Shown here piece after piece: positions 57,666 to 64,000 of a stretch of 64,000 nt of DNA; position 1 is the stretch's first letter; every line of letters starts with the position of its first letter. The position numbers and the translations under genes were made by a program. The stretch is from positions 29,512,001 to 29,576,000 of the forward strand of contig JBITNC010000001.1 in NCBI GenBank assembly GCA_050084985.1. Reading direction: 5' to 3'. This DNA comes from Nageia nagi. Lineage: Eukaryota; Pinophyta. The notes under the pieces are model-generated. The model did no database searches, was not told the DNA's origin, and was given only the letters and a program-made list of their open reading frames with translations.

Positions 57666-58409
57666 TAAATAATTTCAATAAATTACCTTGATTATAAATA
57701 TTCAAGAGTTATTTCAAGATTTAGGGATTGATTTGATTGAAGGGATACATTAAATTAATTAGGGTTAAATTAACAATAAACTCTTATATCCCATATAATA
57801 AATGGCAGATACATGTTACCCAAATCCTTGGTATAATCTTACATGATTTTTGATGATATATAATTTGATGATTAAATTGCATGATAAATGTAAAATCAAA
57901 AGTGAAGAGCATGAGAGTAAGTAGCAATCAAAGGTTTTTAATTGCATAAAGAGTGCAAACAACCATCAAGTACAACTAAGTTCAAATATTGAAGGAGTGT
58001 CACTTGAATAGTTAATAGTGCAGTATGGAAAAAATTAAGGTTTTCAGATAAGGGTTCCACTAGAAATGTCATGGTTACCATATATCCAAGATTTTGATTA
58101 GGATTATATGATACTTTAGCCAACATAATCCACCAAGTAATGAGGGAATTAAAGAAATGCAAGTGATTCCCATTTCCAAGTTCAAAGAAGTGAGGGATAT
58201 TCTTGATATACATGCAAAGGAGATTAAGGCTTTGTTAAAGAGGATGAATGAAAGGAGAATAGACATGGAGAATCCAAATAATTTCAAATAGGATTCAAAT
58301 ATTGAGAAGATAATATGCCCTCATTCTTTGGTTAATACAAGCTTATCCTCCTACTGATAAAACCTTCAAAAATCTAGATAGTAGGAAAGTGTTCTTCATT
58401 CAAGTGAGC

Positions 58410-59672
58410 AAACAAGAATGTATTTCATCAAAATCTAGACATGCCTATTGATCTACCATCACTATCTCAAGAAATTGATAATTATATAGAGAACCATTGG
58501 TCATATTCTTTCTATTTCAATAGAGTAGAGCTATGTTCTTGAGTTTTTCCTTTTCCAAAATCTCACTTAAACTTTATGTTTATCACTTGGGTAACCATGA
58601 TCCAAATAGTATTAGATGTTGAAGAAAAATAGGTGGTAACAAAATACATAATTTCCCTCATGCAAGCCAATAGGAATGGAGGAAGAATATAAAGGTTTGA
58701 TTAGGAAACATGGATTTGTAACAAGATGGATATTGAGTTGATAGAGCTCAAGAGGGCTATTGAACATTATGACTTGATGTTGCCCAAATTATCATATTAA
58801 TCAATCCTCATAAATTTTCTCTTGGGCCAAGTGTCACATGAAGTGTTGTATATATTAGGAGTTGAAGAGGCTAATTGTATTCAAAAAAGGCTTAAGATAA
58901 TTCATTAAAACTAAAATCTAGGTGGAAAAATATAATTTTATCATCATATTCTACCTAAGATGCATATCATCATAAAAGGGAGACCAATACCTCATATCAA
59001 CAAAGTCTTAGTTAATTTTATGTGAGGACTTGATGAATAATTTTTTACATAATAATTCTATTTTGTTAAGGTTTATGGTTCAAATATTTCACTAAAAGTG
59101 TTTCTAAGAACTTGCCATGTTTCTTTGATTATGCTAACATTGGTAAACAAAAGTGAAGAATATACCCATATTAAAATGATTTAACAATTCAAGAATATTC
59201 CTTGGTTGCAACTACCATGTAAATTTAGTTTTTGCTTGTTTAATTCTCATCATTTCCTAATGAATGCTATGTATGAAATGGATAAATTCTAGTTAAAGAA
59301 AGTAACCTAGAGGCCATATGACCCACATGGTTTTCATCAAAGAATTATGTCCATTATAAATATTCCTATTATTGTTAGACATAATACTAATTACTTTAAA
59401 GATAGCTTATCAAATGAGATTTGAGGAGGAAAAAAGATTAAAAGAATTTGGAAATAGTATGCTGAGGAGATAAGAGATTTTACAAAGAAGTTAAAAGCAG
59501 GTGAATACTCTACTTAGTTGAGAGTTTATAGAAATAATACATGTCAAAATTTGGGACCACTTCTAGATGATTATTTGGAGTTCCTATTAAGGAATATAGC
59601 TACATATGAATGGACATATTGGTATAACACTAGTGAAACTTTACCAGATGCTAGACCAACTTCTTCTAACTA
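58410..59672 (+). pseudogene. Decayed long reading frame, unrecognised family
   Basis: A single plus-strand frame can be followed for about 420 codons with no frameshift, broken only by about 20 stops that mostly look like Trp, Gln or Arg codons hit by C-to-T change. Readable pieces include MPIDLPSLSQEIDNYIENHW, KMDIELIELKRAIEHYDLML, FLLGQVSHEVLYILGVEEAN, GFHQRIMSIINIPIIVRHNT and LGPLLDDYLEFLLRNIATYE. It resembles no domain I know. The length, single frame and Leu/Ile-rich helical look would suit a gag-like or accessory protein of a retroelement, but that is inference. Confidence 0.55.
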
Positions 59673-61325
59673 ATAGAGTTTAGAAATTAAATGCATCCTA
59701 TAATGTGATTACCATAATAAATTAGGTTTTTAGCAATGGTTTTTAACCCTTTTATAAACCTTCACTAATAATGGTGAGGTTTGAGAAAGTACTTTCTATG
59801 GTTCAATCAACTTTTATGGATAAATGATGAGTTTTTGAGGAATTCATGCAACCTTATATCATATATATACTATAATACATTTTTGAACAAAGAAAAGTGG
59901 TAAATTTTTGAGGAATGTGTGATGGAGGATATTAAAAACTATTTTTTATACATTATGAAGATTTTAACGACACATATATGAAGGAGGAGCAAACAAGGAT
60001 CAAGGTTTTTTTCCCATTTTGTAAGACTAGCTAGGTAATTTTCAATGCTCTATTAGTATTTTTGGATTTTCCTTTATTTTTTTGTGTTATTTATCCATTT
60101 TTAAACTCTCATTCTCACTTGATTTTTTAGGAAATATGTCAGGGAAGCAATATTGTTACTATGTTCATTATTGCACTAATATTTCAAGTAAGTAGGTTAG
60201 ATAGAAATATTTTTACCATAGATTTGTCACATCATTTGGAAAAATTCTTTGTGTTTGTAATCAAAGATACATTTAGAATGTTGCAAAAAGTTTTTTTTAG
60301 TATTATAATGTAAGACTTTGATTATAAGATTCAAGAATGTTTTCTTTATTTATCTTCTCTTGAGCTTATGTGTGATGGTATTTTTATGCTTCATTTATTA
60401 TTATAAGTATAAATGATGAATGAATGCTTCTTATTACCTTGTTCCATGTTTAAGCACTTCACATTATTTAGTTGATAGGTGATTGGATATGGTCTAATTT
60501 ATCTTTTTCATCTACCTCTATTTCATATATTTGTGACTCTATAGCTTAATATGCAAGGCATCAATATACACTCTAGTATAGGTTTGTTGAATGGTATTTA
60601 GGTCATTCTCACTTAAACAATATATTTCCCTTTTTCAATTTTAAAATCGATAGATCTCAAGGCTTAACATAAAATGTGTTGAAGAGATAAAAAAATGGGT
60701 TACAATCCTAGGCCATTAGTTATGTCGATAGGTCTAGTGTTATTTTTGGGTGACTTAAAATACCTAAAGGGGATATCCGTGCTGAATAATATCATATATC
60801 TATTGAAATCAAGGAGGGTTAATGCTTAATGAAACTAGATTGAATGCAATCATTCAAAGGGGTATTAATATTTGTCACAACATTACTTTAAGCATCATCA
60901 CAAAAAGATAGGATTCAAAATTCTAAGAGACCCTGAGATGTTAATCCTACATCTAGGAAAAAATTGGGGTATATGGTATGATCAATTTTAATTGAAGAAG
61001 AATAAAGTAATTTTTTGTTGACATAATAGACTAGTCTTGTAACCAAAGATATAGAAGAAGTCAATATAGTTTGATGGATTATAGGCTTTCTATTATTTTG
61101 TGGCTTCTCTCTTTATAATAAATAGAAAATAGTAGAAGAAAATATTTCCTAGCATGATAGCGAATGGTGAAAAGCCTACAAAGTAGAATGAAGCACTTCA
61201 AAATATATAATTTTAAAGGTTGTAATAGAATTATGGATGTTGATAGCTTGTAATATTTTGGATACCCTTTAAAACTCTATTTTTTTCTATTAATAAAATT
61301 TACCTAATTAATAAAAAAATAATAT
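59673..61325. other. Unassigned stretch
   Basis: No domain on either strand. Near 61080-61320 the sequence is rich in AATAAA-like words as at the 3' end of a transcription unit, but this is weak. Confidence 0.3.
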
Positions 61326-61414
61326 CATTAATAGGATTTCATGGTTATTTTCTCCACATGCATCATATTTAAGTTATGATGAACTAAAATATGTCATTCA
61401 TAGATAGAAACATC

Positions 61415-61419
61415 AAACT
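61415..61419. other. Target-site duplication of solo LTR, left copy
   Basis: AAACT, identical to 61880-61884. Confidence 0.9.
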
Positions 61420-61879
61420 TGTTAGAATGTATAGTGCATTATTGTAAAGGTTTTATAATAATGTTCTATGTAAGTTCACTAATACTTAAGGGTGTCATTT
61501 GATACCTTAAGTATTTAAGTGAATATGATAATGTAAATTGTCCTACGCTCCATGTCATGAGCATGCCCCTTAGGTAAAAGGATGTGCATGCCATGCTTTT
61601 GTATATTGGGTAAAAGGGTGATCCAAAGAGGGATTTTGGGATATAAATAGGAGGCTCTCTCTTTGGGTCACACACCAATTTGTGGAGTAAAATTATGCTA
61701 TAGGATAGTGTCTAGGAGAAAATTTTAGGAGGATTATAAGAGTTCATATTTGTTAAGATGTGAGATCTAGTTAGTGGATGTACTCCTAGTTGGAGGAACC
61801 ACTTACATCTTGTGTTATGTTTATGAGATTTCTTTGTGAGTTTGTTTAGGGTTGTTTATGTTATAGTTAAATTCTCTCA
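61420..61879 (+). repeat. Solo LTR of the copia B family, 460 bp
   Basis: It starts TGTTAGAATGTATAGTGC and ends ATTCTCTCA, flanked by an exact AAACT duplication. No primer site or internal sequence follows, so it is a solo LTR left by LTR-LTR recombination. It matches the copia B right LTR throughout, including the inverted repeat AATACTTAAGG (61481-61491) with CCTTAAGTATT (61505-61515), TATAAATA (61642) and GGATGTACTCCTAGTTGGAG. It splits the CACTA gene and is therefore younger than it. Confidence 0.95.
61642..61649 (+). promoter_or_regulatory. TATA box in solo LTR
   Basis: TATAAATA, aligned with the TATA of both copia B LTRs; upstream of an AGGAGGCTCTCTCTTTG word. Confidence 0.65.
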
Positions 61880-61884
61880 AAACT
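61880..61884. other. Target-site duplication of solo LTR, right copy
   Basis: AAACT, identical to 61415-61419. Confidence 0.9.
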
Positions 61885-63180
61885 AAAATTAGTCAACATT
61901 GAGAGACATAACAAAAAATATAGAAATGAAATTACACATCTTGCCTCCCAATGTGATAAATTGAAGAATATAGATTTCTTCTTCCATCCTGTAGTGCTAT
62001 TATCATCCTTATTGTATTTATTTTTTATTGAATCTATATAAATTTCCCAATTTGGTTTGATTTCTTGTAATTCTTTAAGTATTTCCTTCATAATTAAATA
62101 TTTTGGTTCCTTACCCCACTCTTATTGGCCATTGAAAGATGCCTTCTAATGATGAAATGGATGATCATTATGAAGGAATATCTTATGGCCCATGTAAGTG
62201 GTCTTATTACAACCATTAATGTTTTGAATAGAAGTTCTCCTTGCATATTCAACATGATAAAAATCCCTTTATCATCCATATTGATAAGTTTCTATAAGAA
62301 GGAAAATCATGAATGGCCTGCATCATTATTATTCTTATATTGAATGTAGTATTATGAAATGCATCATACATTTGTACTCCTTCACTACATATTTTATGTA
62401 ATACATCAACCAATGGATTTAGAAGAATATCAATATCATTTCTTGGTTCCTTGAGGCCATGCATTAATAAGCTAGGCATTGAATAATTCCTCTTCATTGA
62501 CATCCATGGTAAAAGGTTGTACATGACCAACACAATGGCCCAACAATTATAAGTAGGATTAAATTCAATAAAAGGTTTGAACCCATCGACTACCATTTCC
62601 AGTTGTAGATTACATGGATTTTCAATAAAATCTAGCTATAAAGTATCTATCCTTTTCCATTCCAAAGAGTCAACTGCATATTGCATCATGTCTCTTGAAC
62701 TATTATGTTGGGAATTATACTTCATATTATTCACAACATTTGGAGAGTTATAAGAAGAAATAAATTGACTTCATCCATATCTAACAATGTTGAAATAAAT
62801 AAATACAATAAAACTAATGGTATAGTAAAATCACTTACTTATACATTCTTTGTAACCTTAATGTAATGGGGAAATACCTCACCTTCTTCATAGGAACCTT
62901 AACCCTTTTTTCATATCCAAATAAGATTCAATTAATTTCCATTGAGAAGCACCATATTTTGGGTAAGTTTTTCTATGTTTATTCTCTTTCCAAAATAAAA
63001 TACAATCTTAGGGGCATGCATGTATCATTACATAATCTAATCCCAAAGGATTCAATAATTTGTTCACTACATATGGGGACTTTAGAATTGTATTATCAAT
63101 TGAGAGCATATCTTTCAATAATTCTAATAGCTCATCAAAGCTTTTATCTGATCAGCCATGTTTTTCTTTGAGATATATAA
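61880..63180 (-). pseudogene. CACTA Transposase_21 region (broken)
   Basis: The 115-codon frame 62596-62249 reads MVVDGFKPFIEFNPTYNCWA, then VMYNLLPWMSMKRNYSMPSL, GLKEPRNDIDILLNPLVDVL, GVQMYDAFHNTTFNIRIIMM and AIHDFPSYRNLSIWMIKGFL. This matches the D-G-F-x-P-F...Y-N-L-P-P-W...G-x-x-x-P-x-x-D-I-D-V-Y-L...G-V...Y-D...I-N-D-F-P-x-Y-x-x-L-S-G-W pattern of CACTA transposases step by step. Upstream, 63080-62900 holds the Cys-rich HACPxDCILFWKEN region. Downstream, 62091-61867 holds GWKKKSIFFNLSHW. Frames are shifted between blocks. Confidence 0.93.
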
Positions 63181-63406
63181 TTTTTTGTACTTTATACAAC
63201 TTGGTATAATTTTTGTTTTCAAAAATATTTGACCATGCTATAAAACTCATTAGGAACATATTGGAACTCAATGTCATTATCTTGTAGTTATTATCGAATC
63301 TTTAAATAAGTGATATTAACCATTTTGAAGATATCATCTTGTACACCTTCGATATTTGGACCCTTATCCTATTGGAGTTTTGACTCCATAATATGTGTTT
63401 TTACAA

Positions 63407-63921
63407 TGTTCTGGAATAAATCTGCCTATGATAGAGATCGCCACCGATTACCACCGATCATCGTCGATCGCCACCGATCACCGTTGATCGCCACCGATTG
63501 CTACCGATCACCACTGATTGCATCGATCGCCATCGATTACAATCATCATTGATTTTAGCCGATCATCGACGATCCTATAAGATTGCTATCGATCGCTGTG
63601 TGGAGAAAACGATAGTGTGCAGACAGAATGTGTTTGTTTTTGTAACAACTTTCTTGTTACTGTTTGTTTTGTCTTCATATTTTAGGGGTTTATTTGTTAT
63701 CATCTTAGGCATGTTTTAAGCTATGTTTGGAGTATTGTTATCCCATGTTTAGCTACTTCTCTTGGACTAAGATGGCTATGATCTGTAGTGTTGTTGAGAA
63801 TAGTAAATTCTCTAACTTCTTGTTTGTAAGTTTGTAAACCTTATGGATTCGGTTGTTGAGAACCCAAGGCTATATATTGACATCAATAAACCATGGAAAA
63901 TAAGCTCCATTATTTCTCTCA
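63407..63921 (+). repeat. 5' LTR of a further copia element (copia D)
   Basis: The end is clear: ATTTCTCTCA at 63921, followed after three bases by the primer site at 63925. The start is less certain; TGTTCTGGAATAAATC at 63407 gives a 515-bp LTR, close to the 504 bp of copia B. The 3' part includes ATTGACATCAATAAACC, a likely polyadenylation region. The element continues past the window end. Confidence 0.7.
63437..63600. repeat. CpG-rich minisatellite, period about 10 bp
   Basis: Units such as CGATCGCCAC, CGATTACCAC, CGATCATCGT, CGATCACCGT and CGATTGCTAC repeat with a 10-bp period, well kept over 63437-63520 and looser to about 63600. It is the most CpG-dense spot in the window. Since 10 is not a multiple of three, the His/Arg/Pro-rich frames across it are by-products. 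Confidence 0.9.
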
Positions 63922-63924
63922 TTG

Positions 63925-63936
63925 TGGTATTAGAGC
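63925..63936 (+). other. Primer binding site of copia D
   Basis: TGGTATTAGAGC, one mismatch from the tRNA-Met complement and identical to the first 12 bases of the copia C site at 25515. Confidence 0.85.
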
Positions 63937-64000
63937 TAGTTCAATCTATTGGGATTGAGTAGTGAGTGAGGTGACTTGTATGAAGTTTTGAAAGCTTCAG

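Larger units (their letters stand above)
61330..63330 (-). mobile_element. CACTA transposase gene, N-terminal half, split by solo LTR
   Basis: The minus strand carries the first half of a TNP2-like transposase: HG(stop)SDKSFDELLELLKDML, then ACPxDCILFWKENKHRKTYP, the DGFKPF and YNLLPW blocks, SIFFNLSHW and finally HHNLNMMHVEK. The copia-family solo LTR at 61420-61879 sits just before that last motif. The C-terminal domains (DUF4218, DUF4216) are missing here but occur, same strand, at 32200-33975. Confidence 0.88.

Noticed and set aside
63437-63600. CRISPR array or regulatory island
   Set aside because: The 10-bp contiguous units have no spacers and the context is a plant LTR.
63310-63719. 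His/Arg/Pro-rich frames near the window end
   Set aside because: They arise from the 10-bp minisatellite; the period breaks frame and the region is inside an LTR.

Overview
This window looks like repeat-dominated nuclear DNA from a land plant, probably one with a large, transposon-rich genome. A gymnosperm is possible but the sequence does not prove it. The evidence is the element families: L1-like LINEs carrying DUF4283, endonuclease, RT, zf-RVT and RNase H modules; Ty1/copia and Ty3/gypsy LTR retrotransposons with tRNA-Met-type primer sites; CACTA (En/Spm) transposase modules; and a plant-type PPR fragment. The DNA is visibly AT-rich and CpG-poor. I found no intact host gene, rRNA or canonical tRNA. 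No open frame exceeds about 150 codons, and the longest belong to a LINE. In-frame stops fall mostly where Trp, Gln or Arg is expected, which fits C-to-T decay of methylated, silent elements.

Layout, left to right. 0.9-5.6 kb: decayed LINE-1 on the minus strand. 5.6-12.1 kb: unassigned DNA with an ~85-bp tandem array and a ~25-bp minisatellite. 12.1-14.4 kb: minus-strand copia A, truncated, with a ~150-bp LTR. 14.59-23.15 kb: plus-strand copia B with both LTRs, PBS, PPT and an exact 5-bp target duplication (CCAAC). 23.7-32 kb: copies of a ~550-bp repeat, a PPR scrap, a minus-strand gypsy relic (G1), a copia LTR (C) and a possible tRNA-derived SINE. 32.2-34 kb: C-terminal half of a CACTA transposase. 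34.1-34.6 kb: a ~245-bp tandem duplication. 37.34-45.37 kb: plus-strand gypsy G2 with both LTRs and a near-perfect target duplication (GTTCC/GCTCC). G2 sits inside the RNase H domain of LINE-2, whose main body is at 45.37-50.8 kb and whose RNase H end is at 36.95-37.34 kb. 51.68-53.3 kb: short LINE-3 with an ORF1-type 5' end and a poly(A)-like 3' end. 53.3-57 kb: unassigned, including a patch with more CpG than its surroundings. 57.4-60 kb: a 20-bp-period minisatellite followed by a ~420-codon decayed reading frame of unrecognised family. 61.3-63.3 kb: N-terminal half of a CACTA transposase, interrupted by a solo LTR of the copia B family with an exact target duplication (AAACT). 63.4-64 kb: 5' LTR and primer site of a further copia element (D), which runs off the window and carries a CpG-rich 10-bp minisatellite.

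The pieces do not form pathways. They form a nested insertion record whose order can be read from target duplications and interrupted domains. The best candidates for something undescribed are the unknown decayed frame at 58.4-59.7 kb with its upstream 20-bp repeat, and the copia LTR family that carries a conserved inverted repeat or a CpG-rich minisatellite. Boundaries are exact only where terminal motifs and target duplications are quoted; all others are approximate.
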